Under the pieces are notes generated by a model. The model saw nothing but the letters and a program-made list of their open reading frames with translations. It had not been told where the DNA came from and searched no databases. A stretch of 64,000 nt of DNA. Origin: Solanum dulcamara. Taxonomy: Eukaryota; Streptophyta; Magnoliopsida; Solanales; Solanaceae. The DNA lies in assembly GCF_947179165.1 (NCBI RefSeq), contig NC_077242.1, forward strand, positions 27,104,097 through 27,168,096. Direction: 5' to 3'. Positions 11,791 through 24,390 of this stretch are shown one piece after another; the stretch's first letter is position 1, and each line of letters opens with the position of its first letter. The position numbers and the translations under genes were made by a program.

Positions 11791-13490
11791 TCAAAAAATG
11801 ATTTCCAAGGGTTGCATCTACCATTTTTTTAGGGTTAGGGATATTAATTCTGAAGCCCCTACTCTAGAGTTGGTCCTTATTGTTAATGAGTTTCTGGATG
11901 TGTTTCACCATGATCTACCCAGTATCCCTACCAAAAGGGAAATCGACTTTGGAATATATCTCCTTCCCGGTACTCAACCCATTTCTATTCCTCCCTATCG
12001 AATGGCTCTGGTGGAACTAAAGCAGTTAAAGGATCAATTGAAAGACTTGCTAGACAAAGGATTCATTAGACCAAGTATATCCCATGGGGTGCTCCCATGT
12101 TGTTTGTTAGGAAGAAGGATGGTTTGCTTCGTATGTGTATTGACTACCGGCAATTGAATAAAGTAATCATTAAGAATAAATATCCAATTCCGAGGATAGA
12201 TGATTTATTTGAAAAATTACAAGGGAAAAGTTACTTATCTAAGATTGACCTCCGTTCTGATTATCACCAACTAAGGGTGAGGGAGTGTGCTGTTCCCAAG
12301 ATGGAATTTCGAATAAGGTATGGCCATTATGAGTTCTTAGTCATGTCGATTGGTTTGACCAATGCCCTCACGTCATTCACGGACTTAATGAATAGGGTGT
12401 TCAAATAATTTTTGGACATGTTCGTAATTATGTTTATTGATGACATTTTGGTTTAATCTCGAAATGAGTAGGAGCATGCTAATCACTTAAGGATTGTGTG
12501 ACAAACTCTAAAGAACAAGAAATTATTTGTCAAGTTCAATAGTGTAAGTTTTGGCTAAGGAAGGTTGCTTTTCTTGGTTACGTTGTGTTCGGCGAAGAGA
12601 TTATGGTTGATCCTAAGAAAACTAAGGCAGTCAAGAATTGGCTTAGACCATTGTCCCCTTGGGATATTAGAAGTTTCTTAGGCTTAACCGAATATTATAG
12701 AAGCTTTGTGGAAGGGGTTTCCTCGATTTCATCACCTTTGACTAAGTTGAATTAAAGGAAACTGAAGTTCCAATGATTGAAAGATTGTGAAAAGAGTTTC
12801 CAAGAATTGAAAAATCATCTTACTACCGCTCCTAATTTAACCTTATCAGAAGGGTCCGATGGTTTGTTGTCTATCGTGATGCCTCAAGGGTAGGACTTGG
12901 TTGTGTGTTGATGAAACATGGTAAGGTGATAGCCTATGATTCTAGGTAACTTAAGGTGCATGAAAAAAATTATCCGACCTAGGACTTAGAACTAGCGGCG
13001 GTAGTGTTTGCCATGAAGATTTGGAGACACTGTCTTTATGGTGTCCATGTGGATGTGTTTACCGACAATAAGATTTTACAATATGTGTTTAACAAAAAGT
13101 ACTTGAACCTTTAGCAAAGAAAATAGCTTGAATTTTTGAAGGATTATGATATGAGTGTGTTGTACAATCCGAATAAGGCTAATGTGGTTGATGATGCACT
13201 AAGTAGCTTGTCGATGAATAGCATCGCACATGTTCAAGAAGGCAAGAAAGAATTAGTTAAGGATCTTCATAGATTGGCACGTATAGGTGTGGGTTTGGTT
13301 GATCCCAATGATGGAGGTGTTCTTGTGCATAATGGCTTGGAATCATCTCTTGTGGTGGCTGTCAAGGCCAAACAATACTATGATCTGATTTTGGTTGAAT
13401 TGAAGAAGTCGATTACCGAAAACGCCATTGAGGCTTTCTCCCAAGGGAGAGATGGGGTACTCCATTGTCAAGGTCATTTGTGAGTACCTA
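11790..13490 (+). pseudogene. G2 reverse transcriptase and RNase H, broken
   Basis: The reverse transcriptase is readable as [21 protein letters not shown] near 11,940, [12 protein letters not shown] near 12,050, a one-base shift, then [21 protein letters not shown] near 12,100 and [17 protein letters not shown] near 12,240. The palm motif near 12,430 reads F-I-D-D. Three stop-type changes separate it from the RNase H part (12,840-13,230), which ends with YNPNKANVVDDALSSLS. At about 12,404 a CAA codon has become TAA. It is a non-functional copy. Confidence 0.75.
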
Positions 13491-13839
13491 ATGTTGATGG
13501 TTTAAGACAGTTAATTTTGAATGAGGCCCACAGTTCTCGATATTTGATTCATCCAGGATCCACCAAGATGTATCGTGATTTAAGGGAAGTGTAATGGTGA
13601 AATGGAATGAAGAAGGATATAACAGTGTTCGTAGCTAAGTATTCAAATTTTCAAAAAGTTAAAGTTGAGCATCAAAGATTGAGAGGCTTAGCCCAAGATA
13701 GAGATTCCTACTTAGAAGTGGAAGGATGTGAGCATGGACTTTGTGACTAGTTTGCCTCGTACTAAGAAACAATGTGATTTTATTTAGGTTGTGGTGAATT
13801 GAATGACTAAGGCAGCTCATTTTTTACCAGTTAAGACTT
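13490..13839 (+). pseudogene. G2 integrase, left part (before the G3 insertion)
   Basis: It contains the zinc-binding start (EAHSSRYLIHPGSTKMYRDL near 13,525) and the beginning of the core (DFVTSLPRTKKQ near 13,740), with stops and shifts. The reading breaks off at 13,839 after a Val-Lys-Thr codon series, exactly where the G3 LTR begins. The continuation is at 23,456. Confidence 0.75.
13835..13839. other. Target duplication of G3, left copy (GACTT)
   Basis: GACTT directly precedes the G3 5' LTR. The partner after the 3' LTR is AACTT at 23456-23460, four of five bases equal. Confidence 0.6.
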
Positions 13840-16178
13840 TGTAAGACCCCACAAGTCAGAAAGTTGGAACCAAGGAGAAAAGTCTCAAAATTTTGAACCC
13901 ATCCGTATGAACGGGTCCTTCTATGGCTCATAGAGCTTTCCACAGATCATAAGGTTTGGTCGTAGAGTGACCCTTCGAGTAAAATTTGAAGTTTCCCTCA
14001 AGAGAGGTTCTATGACCTTCTAAGATGAGTCATCCTCAAGAAGATGGGTCGTTAAAACCCCTCGTCAACCAGAGTTCATATACTTTGTTTAAGTTTCCCT
14101 AAGGACAAGATGACGACTTGATAGGACAGCTCAAAGAATCATTGATGGGTTGTAAGAACCACCCATCCTAAAACTTCAGAGACTAGTATATTTGCAGGTT
14201 TTCAGATCTGCAAGACAAGCCTTGAAAGCAGACCATTCCAGAGACCACAGGTCTTATACAATGGTCGTTCATAAACTTCAGAGACTATGTTTGTAGGCTC
14301 TTTTCTCAGACCTGTAGGATGAGTCATTTAGATGACTCATCGTTACCAAGATGGCCTGTATACTAGGGTTCGTAAGGTCAATTTTCCAGATTAAATGAAA
14401 GGCAATTGTATCTTTTCCGAAGTTCATTTCAATGAACCTAGACACTTTTATGGCCAAGGTCAAACTATAAACACCCTTTTCTTCAACATCCCCTCATATT
14501 AAATTAATTCTCTCAAAATCGTCCAAGGCAAGGTCTCTCAAGGTTTCTCTCCAAATTTAGGCTAGGGTTTCCATATTTCTTCAAGGTTCTTCTTAAATTC
14601 CTAGTATATTCAAGCAAGTTATGTGGAGATTAATTCATGGGTTCCTTTCACCCATGAAGTCCCAAGGTGTTTCTAAATGTTTCTTTCAATTTAAATTGAT
14701 TATGAACCCTAGTTTTGATGAGTTGCATTGGGCTAATTTAATTCAATTTTTAGATATTATCAATGATCATTATATACATGTTTTATTATAAATTACATGA
14801 TTTTGAGTTGAATTATGAATGCCCATGCATGAGGCTATTTTCAAGTTAAGATTATGAAGTTAAAGATGATTTTCATGAATATAGTATGAGTCCAATGATC
14901 TTCAAGTAAAGTTTTCATGGTTTAAAGTTGAAATTAGGATATTATGATAAAAGTTATAATGATGATCAAAGTTAAAGATGGTTTTATGAGTTAATCATGA
15001 GTTAAATGATTTATAAAGATAGTTTTCAATGAGTTACAACTGAGATCATGATTTTTCAAGTTAAAGTTGAGATAATGATCAGAGTTAAGATCACTAGATG
15101 TTTAAAGATGGTGATAAGGATAATTCTCACCAAAGTTATAGATTCTTATGAATCACCAAGTGAGATGAGCTATTCCTAAATTTTTTAAAGATTGATTGAT
15201 AGGCAGTTACTATCTTTCCCTACTATGTTATGAGTATGTTTTATAAGTTTTTGTTGGAATATTGACTGAGTACCAAGAAGACTTCAAGGAGGGGTTCGGT
15301 AATATAACGCAATTGGTTATCCAAGGAAATCTTAGTAGCACCTTAAACTCCCAATCTACGTTGCCTACATAGGTTGCCTTCATGGCCTATCTAGTGTATC
15401 CACATAGTCCAGTTCAGTTGAGTTATCTAGTATATCCCCTATTTCGATGTAGGAGTCATCTATATGTCTCCATGCAGAAGTCATTAGATTTTATGTAGTT
15501 GCTCGCATGGTATTATTTTTCGGTTAACGGTCTTATCCCACACAAGTTCAAGTTAAGCTTTAAGATGTCAAGTTATTAGTTTAAAGTTGAAGTTTTATGA
15601 TATACATTGACCAAGAGTTTCTTATGTTTTAAATTGCTTTCAAGCTATAATCATGCTCATTATGATTGGTCAAGAATTTTACGGCATAGTGATTATGTTC
15701 TATTACTTGTCATGCATACCTCACAACTTAGTATATTCAAACATATTAATGCATATTTTACCTACATTGACTCATAATGTAGGGGCAGACGACACTCACG
15801 ACTACTCCACTCATGGCTAGAGTTTTCTTTATATTTCAAAAAAGTTAGTGAGTCCTCATTCTACTGAGGACAAGATTTTTATTCATATTACTATTGCTTA
15901 GTTATTTCTTCTATTGTTAGAGTGAGCTAGGAAATTTTCCTCAGCCCCCATCGAAGGTTAAACTAGAGGCATATTTAGATGATATATTGGTGCATTCCGA
16001 TTTGGACATTTATAGAGATGGATTTTCCTAAGTCTCTTACCCCACTTATCATTACTTTCGCTTATCCTTATATTGTTCTTTATCTTATGTATACAATAAA
16101 TGCTAAGATGTCTTATTATTGGGTTCACTCACATCTCAATCATCGTATTATGACTAGGCCCTAGGTCAGGTCATGATA
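13840..16178 (+). repeat. G3 5' LTR (2339 bp)
   Basis: It starts TGTAAGACCCC at 13840 and ends CATGATA at 16178, followed by AACT and the primer binding site. The matching 3' LTR is 21163-23455. Confidence 0.85.
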
Positions 16179-16393
16179 AACTTGGTATCAGAGAGCAAGG
16201 TTTAGAAGAGTCCTAGGGAGTCTAACATGCCGTGTTAAGTAGAGTTTTATTCATTGGTATAAAGTGTGCCACATCCATGAATAGGAGGCTTTGAAACCTT
16301 TTAGGAAAGGTCTCACTTCTTTCATGATCTATGTTATGCGGTAGAGTAGTTAAGTCTTTTTCATCTAATGCTTGTTCTTTGTAATTTTCAGAA

Positions 16394-17430
16394 ACTGCAT
16401 CCAAGAAGACAAGTTCCTCAAGATAATGATCCTATGAATGATCAAGTTTTCAATACCGAGTTTTGAGCAGCTTTTCAAATACTTTCTCAGGACATTACGA
16501 ATCAAGTGAATTGTAAGATAGTTGCTCCCGTGAATCCAAATGTTAGTACGGCGGCAAAGAGAGTTCATCACTTCATGAGGATGAATCCTCCAGAGTTTTG
16601 GGGCTCTAAATTTGATGAGATCCCCAAGAGTTTGTGGATAGTATCCATAAGATTGTTGAGATCATGGGGGTTATCCCAGTTGAAAGGATGGAGTTGGCCA
16701 CGTACCAATTGAGGGGCATTGTACAAATTTGGTTTGATCAATGAAAAAGTGAGAGGCCTAGAGAGGTGGAGCCCATGACTTTGGATTAGTTCAAAGGGGT
16801 ATTTCTTGATCTCTTCTTCCAACTAGAGTTAAGGGAGACTAAGTTACAAGATTTCATTGACCTCAAGCAAGGTGGTATGAGTGTGAGGGAGTATGCCCTA
16901 AGTTTGCTCAATTTTCAAAATATGCTCCATTTATGGTCGCCGACTCAAGAGCTCATATGAGCAAGTTTTTATCAGATATGTCGGATATGGTTGCAACAGA
17001 GTGCAAAATGGCTATATTAATTCCAAAGATGGATATATCTAGACTCATGACCTATGCGGAGCAAGTAGAAAGTGAAAAGTTAAAGTTGAAGAATAGGGAG
17101 TCTAAGAGGCTAAGGACCGATAATAGTGAATTCTCTCATACTAAGTTCAGAAGTGGTGGACGTTCTTGTTTTTTGCCAAAAGTACTCCGGTCAAGGGTCT
17201 TCTAATTCTATTACTCCAACATTTGAAAAAGATAGGATGCCCAACCCTAAACTTCAAGGAGTTGGTCCCATTGGTCAAGCTACTCCTGTGTGCAAAAAGT
17301 ATGGTAGGAACCACAAAGGTGAATTCCTAGCTGGGTGAAATGTGTACTACCGGTGCGGTAAGCCGGGTCATCATTCTAAGAAATGTAAGGGTAAAGATAT
17401 TTTTCCCCAAGGAAAAGATGCTCAATGTTT
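16394..17430 (+). pseudogene. G3 gag, start codon lost
   Basis: The frame starts at a position where related elements have ATG-Pro; here the codon is CTG-His. The capsid-like region reads RMNPPEFWGSKFDE near 16,580 and GGMSVREYALS near 16,870. MSKFLSDMSDMVATECKMAI and MDISRLMTYAEQVESEKLKL follow at 16,960-17,080. A zinc-knuckle remnant RCGKPGHHSKKC lies near 17,350, with its first ligand Cys changed to Tyr. A stop is present near 16,741. This protein would form the particle in a live element; this copy cannot. Confidence 0.75.
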
Positions 17431-17920
17431 CCAAGTGTAACAAAGGATAGTCAACGCAATAATAGGTTCTATGCTCTTTATGGTAGGCAAGAGTTGGAGG
17501 AGACTCCTGATGTTATTACCGGTATGTTACAAGTCTTTAACTATGATGTTTATGTTTTTCTAGATTCGGGTGCAAATTTATCTTTTGTTTCCCCTTATGT
17601 GGCCATGAGATTTGATGTTAGTCCTGAGACATTGTTAGAGCCTTTCTCCGTTTATACTCCCGTAGGTGAGTTGGTTGTGGCTAAAAGAGTCTATAGAGGT
17701 TGTCCAGTTATGGTTTTCCATAAAGTTTCCTTATGTGATCTAGTTGAGCTTGAGATGAACGATTTTGATATCATACTTGGGTTGGATTGGCTATATGTAT
17801 GTTATGCTTCTATTAATTATAAAACCCGAGTGGTTAAGTTTCAATTTTCCTGGTCCTAGAATAGAAGGGTAGTAACTCTGTGTTTAAGGGTCAATTCATT
17901 TTGTGCCTTAAGGCTTGAAA
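17425..17920 (+). pseudogene. G3 aspartic protease, nearly intact domain
   Basis: An uninterrupted stretch of 144 codons (17425-17859) covers the whole protease domain. It has TPDVITGMLQVFNYDVYVF, then the active site DSGANLSFVSPYVAMRF, the ELVVAKRVYRGCPV flap region, and DFDIILGLDWLYVCYA. The catalytic Asp-Ser-Gly is preserved, unlike in G1 and G2. A stop at 17,857-17,859 and another before MISKG near 17,919 separate it from the polymerase. In the family it matures the polyprotein. Confidence 0.8.
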
Positions 17921-17921
17921 G

Positions 17922-18901
17922 ATGATTTCCAAGGGTTGTATTTATCATCTTGTGAGGGTTAGGGATAAGAATACTGAAGCCCCTATGTTAGAGTTGGTCC
18001 CTATTATAAATGATTTTATAGATGTGTTTCCCAATGAATTACCAAGTGTCCCTCCCAAAAGGGAGATTGATTTTGGTATAGACCTTCTTTCGGATACTCA
18101 ACTATTTCTATTCCTCCTTATCGGATGGTTCCAGTAGAATTAAAGGAGATAAAGGATCAATTAAAAGAATTATTGGACAAAGGGTTTATTAGGCCAAGTA
18201 TTTCTCCATGGGGTGCTCCCATATTGTTTGTTAGAAACAAGGATGGTTCACTATGTATATGCATTGATTACCGGCAATTGAATAAGGTAACCATCAAGAA
18301 TAAGTACCCAATTCTGAGAATAGATGGCTTGTTTGATCAATTGCAAGGGGCAACTAAATTCTCCAAAATAAATCTTTGTTCTGATTATCACCAATTGAGG
18401 GTGAGGGAGTGTGACATTCCCAAAATGGATTTTCAGACAAGGTATGACCATTATGAGTTTCTAGTCATGTCATTTGGATCGACCAATGCTCCCATGACTT
18501 TCATGGACTTATTGAATAGGGTGTTTGAGGAATAGCTAGATATGTTTGTGATTGTATTCATTGACGACATTTTTGTTTACTTCGAAATAAGGAGGAGAAT
18601 GCAAAATCACTTAAGGATTGTATTACAAACTCTAAGAGATAAACAGTTATTTGCAAAGTTTAACAAATGTGAGTTTTGGTTAAGGGAGGTGGCTTTCCTT
18701 GGTCACATTGTGTCCGGTGTAGGGATTATGGTTGATCTCAAGAAAATAGAAGTGGTTAAGAATTGGCCCAGACCATTATCTTCTTCGGATATTAGGAGTT
18801 TCTTGGGCTTAGCCAGATATTATAAGAGATTTATGGAAGGATTTTCATCAATCTCGTCACCTTTGACCAAGTTGACTCAAAAGAAGGTGAAGTTCCAATA
18901 G
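17922..18901 (+). pseudogene. G3 reverse transcriptase
   Basis: Near 18,050 the polymerase entry [13 protein letters not shown] is seen. A one-base shift follows near 18,115, then [38 protein letters not shown] and [16 protein letters not shown]. The catalytic F-I-D-D is intact at 18557-18568. A stop just before it (about 18,534) and a stop at 18,899-18,901 (W changed to stop) interrupt it. The connection subdomain reads [19 protein letters not shown] and [19 protein letters not shown]. In a live element it copies the RNA into DNA within particles. Confidence 0.8.
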
Positions 18902-19530
18902 TTGGAAGCATGTGAAAAGAGTTTTCAAGAGTTGAAGGATCATCTCACTACCACTCCTATCTTTACCTTTTCGGAAGGTTCTGATGGTTTTGTGGTATAT
19001 TGTGATGCTTCAAGGGTTGAACTTGAGTGTGTATTGATGCAACATGGTAAGGTAATAGCCTATGCTTCTAGGCAATTTAAGGGTCTTGAACGGAACTATC
19101 CAACCCAATATCTTGAACTAGCGGCGGTTGTGTTTTCCTTGAAGATTTGGAGACACTATGTTTATGGCATCCATATGGATGTGTTCACCAACGACAAGAG
19201 TCTACAATACGTGTTTAAACAAAAAAAATTGAACCTTCGACAAAGGAGATGGCTTGAGTTGTTGAAGGATTATGATATGAGTGTGTTGTATAATCTGGAT
19301 AAGGCAAATGTGGTTGCCGAATCACTAAGTAGATTGTCCATGAGTTGTGTGGCAAATGTTGAAGAAGATAAGAAAGATTTGGTTAAAGATGTTCATAGAT
19401 TGTCACGTTTAGGTGTGTGTTTGATCGATTCCAATGATGGAGGTTTTCTTGTTCGTAATGGTCCAAAATCATCTCTTGTAGAAGATGTTAAGGCCAAGCA
19501 AGACCAAAATCAAATTTTGTCGAGTTAAAG
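18902..19530 (+). pseudogene. G3 RNase H
   Basis: An open stretch of 208 codons reads EACEKSFQELKDHLTTTPIF, DGFVVYCDASRVELECVLMQ, YPTQYLELAAVVFSLKIWRH and SLQYVFKQKKLNLRQRRWLE, ending with YNLDKANVVAESLSRLS. The first catalytic Asp (YCDAS) is kept. A frameshift at about 19,528 cuts the link to the integrase. This domain removes the RNA strand during reverse transcription. Confidence 0.8.
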
Positions 19531-19533
19531 AAG

Positions 19534-20490
19534 TTGGTTGCCGAAAAAGCCATTAAGGCTTTCACTCAAGGGGAAGATGATGTACTACGTTACCAAGGTC
19601 GTCTGTGTGTACCTAATGTTGATGGGTTAAGAGAGTTGATATTAAATGAGGCCCATAGTTCCCAATACTCAATTCATCCGAGTTCCACCAAGATGTATCA
19701 TGACTTGAGAGAAGTCTATTGGTGGAATGACATGAAGAAGGACATAGCGAAGTTTGTAGCTGGGTGTCCAAATTGCTAACAAGTTAAAGTTGAGCATCAA
19801 AGATCGTGAGGTCTAGCCCAAGACATCGAGATTCCTACTTGGAAGTGGGAAGATGTGAATATAGATTTTGTAACAGGTTTGCCCCGTACTAAGAAGCAAC
19901 ATGATTCTATTTGGATTGTTGTAGATCAGATGACCAATTCGGCTCATTTTCTACCGATTAAGACTTTCTATAGTGCAAAAGATTATGCTAAGTTGTATGT
20001 TCGAGACTTGGTAAGACTTCATGGTGTGCCTTTGTCCATCATATTGGATTGAAGTACATAATTCACTTCACACTTTTGGAAGTCATTTCAAAAAGATCTC
20101 GATACAAAGGTTAAGTTAAGTACCGTTTTTCATCCTCAAACTGACGGACAAGACAAAAGAACGATCCAAACTTTAGAGGATATGTTAAAGGGCATGTTTT
20201 ATTGATTTTTAAGAAAGCTGGGATGAACATTTTCCATTGATTGAGTTTGCCTATAATAATAGTTATCATTCTAGCATCCAAATGGCTCCTTTCAAAGTAT
20301 TGTATGGGAGGAGATGTAGATCCCAATGGGATGGTTTGAAGTGGAAGAGATGTCCTTGATTGGTCCATATTTGGTTATCGATGCTATAGAAAATGTAAGA
20401 CTCATAACAGAGAGGTTGAAGATGGCTCAAAGTCTTCAAAAGTCCTATTCCGATGTGAGAAAAAGAGAGCTTAAATTTGAGGTGGATGAT
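19534..20490 (+). pseudogene. G3 integrase, broken
   Basis: The zinc-binding start is at 19,640-19,780 (EAHSSQYSIHPSSTKMYHDL, then YWWNDMKKDIAKFVAGCPNC), followed by a stop where family members have Gln. The catalytic core starts near 19,857 (NIDFVTGLPRTKKQHDSIW) with DQMTNSAHFLPI. It stops at 20,050-20,052, where an Arg codon CGA has become TGA. Further frames read [20 protein letters not shown] and [19 protein letters not shown]. It is non-functional. Confidence 0.75.
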
Positions 20491-20880
20491 TAGGTCTATT
20501 TGAAAGTTTCACCCATGAAGGGTGTGATGCGTTTCGGCAAGAAAGAAAAGTTGAGTCATAGATACGTAGAACCTTACAAGATATTGAGATGTGCTGGCAA
20601 GGTGGCTTATGAGTTATATTTGACACTTGAGTTAGCTATGGTTCACCCAGTGTTTCATATGTCAATGTTGAGGAAGTTCGTGGGTGATCCAAGCTCCATT
20701 ATGCCACTGAAAGATTTAAGTGTTAAGGAGGCTTTGACTTATGAAGAAGTTTCGGTGCAAATTTTAGACCGGCAAGTCAAGAAGTTAAAGAACAAAGAGG
20801 TTGTGTCCGTCAAAGTGTTATGGATGAATCAACAAGTAGAAAGTAATACTTGGGAGGCAGAGGTGGATATGATGAAATGA
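20491..20880 (+). pseudogene. G3 integrase C-terminus with chromodomain-like tail
   Basis: A stop replaces Trp just before 20,500 (family reading DDWVYLKVSP). The open stretch then reads YLKVSPMKGVMRFGKKEKLS, YKILRCAGKVAYELYLT, VFHMSMLRKFVGDPSSI, YEEVSVQILDRQVKKLKNKE, VSVKVLWMNQQVESNTWEAE and MMK, ending in a stop at 20,880. The paired VLW and TWEAE aromatics are the chromodomain-like end known from Tekay-type elements. An untranslated part of about 280 bp follows, with a purine-rich tract before the 3' LTR. Confidence 0.8.
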
Positions 20881-21162
20881 TACTCGCACCTTTTCTCCTC
20901 TACTAAAGTCTAAAGTAGTAAGTTGTTCTATCCAAGCTAGTTAAATTCCTAAGTAATCAGTTCCTCCTATGTCATTCATATGCATGCATGTTCATTAAAA
21001 AAGTTTATTTCAAAGTTTTGATTTTATGTTAAGTTGAAGTTTTCATGTTCCATGCATTTTTAGATGTCATCATTTTCATGTTGGGTTGCTAGTCCTCTTT
21101 CCATGTCCTTTCTATGATAAGTTAATCTCATTCAAGGATGAATGTTTCCAAGGAGAAGATAT

Positions 21163-23455
21163 TGTAAGACCCCATAAGTCGAAAAGTTAGAACCAAGGAG
21201 AAAAGTCTCAAAATTTCGAACCCATCTATATGAACGAGTCCCTCTATGACTCATAATGTTTGTTTGTAGAGTGACCCTTCGAGCAAAAGTTAAAGTTTCC
21301 CTCAGGATAGGTTCTACAACCTTCCAGGACAAGTCGTCCTCGAGAAGACGGGTCGTAGAAACCCCTAGTCAACCAGAGTTCATATACTTTGTTCAAGTTT
21401 CCCTAAGTCCAAGATGATAACTTGACAGGACGGATCGTAGAATCAATGAATGGTCGTAAGAACCACTCATCCTAAAATTTCAGAGACTATTATATTTGAG
21501 GGTTTTTAGACCTGTAGGACGAGCCTTGAGAACAGACTATTGCTGAGACAAAGAGTCATAAACAATGGTCATTCATAAACTTCAGAGATCGAGTTTTTAG
21601 GCTCTTTTCTTAGACATGCAGGATGAGTCATTTAGATGACTCATCATTGCCAAGATGGCCCATATACTAGGGTCTGTAGGGTCAATTTTCTCGATTAAAT
21701 GAAGGGCAATTGTGTCTTTTCCAAAGCTCGATTCAATGAACCTAGACACTTTCATGGCCAAGTTTAAAGTCTATAAACACTCTTCTCTTCAAAATCCCTT
21801 CATATTTAATTCATTCTCTCAAAATCTTCCAAGGCAAGAACTCACAATGTCTCTCAAGGTTTCTCTAAAAATTCAAGCTAGGGTTTCCATATTTCTTCAC
21901 GGTTCTTCTTCAATTCCTAGTGAATTCAAGCAAGGTATGTGGAGATTAATTCATTGGTTCCTTTCACCCATGAAGTCCCAAGGTTCTTTCTCAAAGTTTC
22001 TTTCAATTTAAATTAATTATGAACCCTAGTTTTGATGAGTTGCATTGGGCTGATTTAATTCCCTTTTTAGATGTTATAAATGATCATTATGTGCATGTTT
22101 TGATATGAATTACATGATTTTGAGTTGAATTATGAATGCCCATGCATGAGGCTATTTTCAATTAAGATTATGAAGTTAAAGATGATTTTCATGAATATAA
22201 TATGAGTCCAATGATCTTCAAGTAAATTTTTCATGGTTTAAAGTTGAAATTATGATCTTATGATGAAAGATATAATGTTGATCAAAGTTAGAGATTGTTT
22301 TATGAGTTAATCATAAGTTAAATGATTTATAAAGATAGTTTTCAATGAGTTACAACTGAGATCATGATTTTTGAAGTTAAAGTTGAGATAATAATCAGAG
22401 TTAAGATCAGTAGATGTTTAAAGATGGTGATAAGGACAATTCTCACCAAAGTTATAGATTCTTATTAATCACCAAGTTAGATGAGCTATTCCTAAATATT
22501 TTAAATATGGATAACGCAGGGATGAAGCACTGAGAAAACTTCAAGGTGGGGTTCGGTCAGATAACGTAGTTGGTTATCCAAGGAAATTCTAGTAGCAACC
22601 TAAAGTCCCAAACTATATTGACCATGTAGATTGCTTTCATGGCCTAGATAGTGGATCCACATAGCCAGTTCATTTGAGTTATCTTTGGAGTATTCCCTGG
22701 CAAAGTAGCCTTCTCTGTTTTGAGGCAGGAGTCATCAACCTGTCGCAATGCAAGAGTCATTTAATTCGATGTAGTAGCTGGCATGGTCTTATTTGTTGAT
22801 TAAAGGTCTTATTCCAGACAAGTTCAAGTTAAGCTTTAAGATGTCAAGTTATTAGTTGAAAGTTGAAGTTTTATGATATATATTGACCAAGAGTTTCTTA
22901 TGTTTTAAATTGCTTTCAAGCTATAATCATGGTCATTATGATTGGTCAAGCATCTTATGGCATATTGATTATGTTCTATTACTTTTCATGCATACCTCAC
23001 ATACTTAGTACATTCAAACTTACTAACGCATATTTTGCCTACATTGTCTCATTATGTAGCGTCGGACGACACTCTCGACTACCCTGCTCGTGGATAGAGT
23101 TTTATTTATATTTTAAAGAAGTTCATGAATCCTCATTCTATCGAGGACAAGACTTTTATTCATGTTACTATTGCTTAGATATTTCTTCTATTGCTAGGGT
23201 GAGCTAGGAGCTTGTCCTAAGCCCCCATCGAAGGTTAAACTAAAGGCATATTTAGAGGATGTATTGATGTATTATGGTTTGGACTTTTATAGAGTTGGAT
23301 TTCCCTAAGTCCCTTACCCCACTTATGATTACTTTCGTTTATCCTTATATTGTTCTTTACCTTATGTATGCAATGAATGATAAGATGGCTTATGGTTGGG
23401 GTCCCTCACATCCTGATCACCGAGTTACAATTAGGCCCTAGGTCGGGTCATGATA
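21163..23455 (+). repeat. G3 3' LTR (2293 bp)
   Basis: It begins TGTAAGACCCC after a purine-rich tract (AAGGAGAAGATAT) and ends CATGATA at 23455, followed by AACTT of the interrupted G2 integrase. Confidence 0.85.
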
Positions 23456-24390
23456 AACTTCTTAGGATGCCAAAGATTATTCTAAGTTGTATGTTTTGGT
23501 AAGACTTCATGGCATTCCCTTGTCAATTATATCGTATCGAGGTACTCAATTCACTTCTCATTTTTGGAAGTCTTTTCAAAAGGTTCTTGGTACAAAGGCT
23601 AAGTTAAGTACCGCTTTCCATCCTCAAACCGACGGTCAAGCCGAAAGAATGATTCAAACTTTAGAGGATATGTTGAGGGAATGTGCTATTGAATTTTAAT
23701 TAAATTGGGATGAGCATCAACCGTTGACTGAGTTCGTCTATAAAAATAGTTATCACTCTAGCATCCAAATGGCTCTTTTTGAAATATTGTAGGGGAGAAG
23801 ATATAGGTTCCCGATGGGATGGTTTGAAGTAGGTAAAATGTCCTTAATTGGTATAGATTTGGTAATAGAAACTATGGAGACGTTGAGACTCATAAGCGAG
23901 AGGTTGAAGCTCAAAGTCGTCAAAAGTCCTATTCAGCTGTTAGAAAAAGAGAGTTATTCAGCTGTTAGAAAAAGGGAGCTTGCATTTGAGGTAGATGATT
24001 GAGTCTATTTGAAGGTTTCACCCATTAAGGGTGTAATGTGATTTGGTAAGAAAAGAAAATTGAGACCTAGATATGTTGGACCTTATAAGATATTGAGGTG
24101 TATTGGCAAGGTGGATTATGAGTTAGATTTTCCATTTGAGTTAGCTATGGTTTACCCAGTATTTCATGTATCTATGTTGAGAAAGTTTGTGGGTGATCCA
24201 AATTCCATTGTACCATTAGAATATGTGAGTGTTGAAGAGAATTTGACTTATGAGAAGGTTCCGGTGGAAATCTTAGACCAGTAAGTGAAGAAGCTAAGAA
24301 ACAAAGAGGTCATCTCAGTTAAAGTATTGTGGAGAAATCAATAAGTAGAGAGTGCTACTTTGGAATTAGAGAAGGATATGATGAAATGAT
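23456..24390 (+). pseudogene. G2 integrase, right part, and chromodomain-like tail
   Basis: The frame resumes the G2 integrase core: [40 protein letters not shown] (23,620-23,680) and later YKILRCIGKVDYELD, FHVSMLRKFVGDPNSIV, YEKVPVEILDQ and VKVLWRNQ. A 24-bp stretch near 23,930-23,980 (GTTAGAAAAAGAGAG) is doubled in tandem. Stops occur near 23,698, 24,001, 24,282 and 24,342. The text joins that of 13,839 after removal of G3, which proves the nesting. Confidence 0.8.

Larger units (their letters stand above)
13840..23455 (+). mobile_element. Ty3/gypsy chromovirus G3, complete with two LTRs, nested in G2
   Basis: This 9.6-kb element is full length: 5' LTR 13840-16178, primer binding site near 16,183 (TGGTATCAGAG), gag, protease, reverse transcriptase, RNase H, integrase, chromodomain-like tail, a purine-rich stretch just before 21,163, and 3' LTR 21163-23455. 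It lies inside the integrase of G2 in the same orientation; G2 coding sequence resumes immediately after it. Each domain is recognisable over its full length, but at least eight stops or shifts exist, and the gag start codon is lost. The LTRs are 2339 and 2293 bp and clearly diverged, so the insertion is not recent. Confidence 0.9.
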
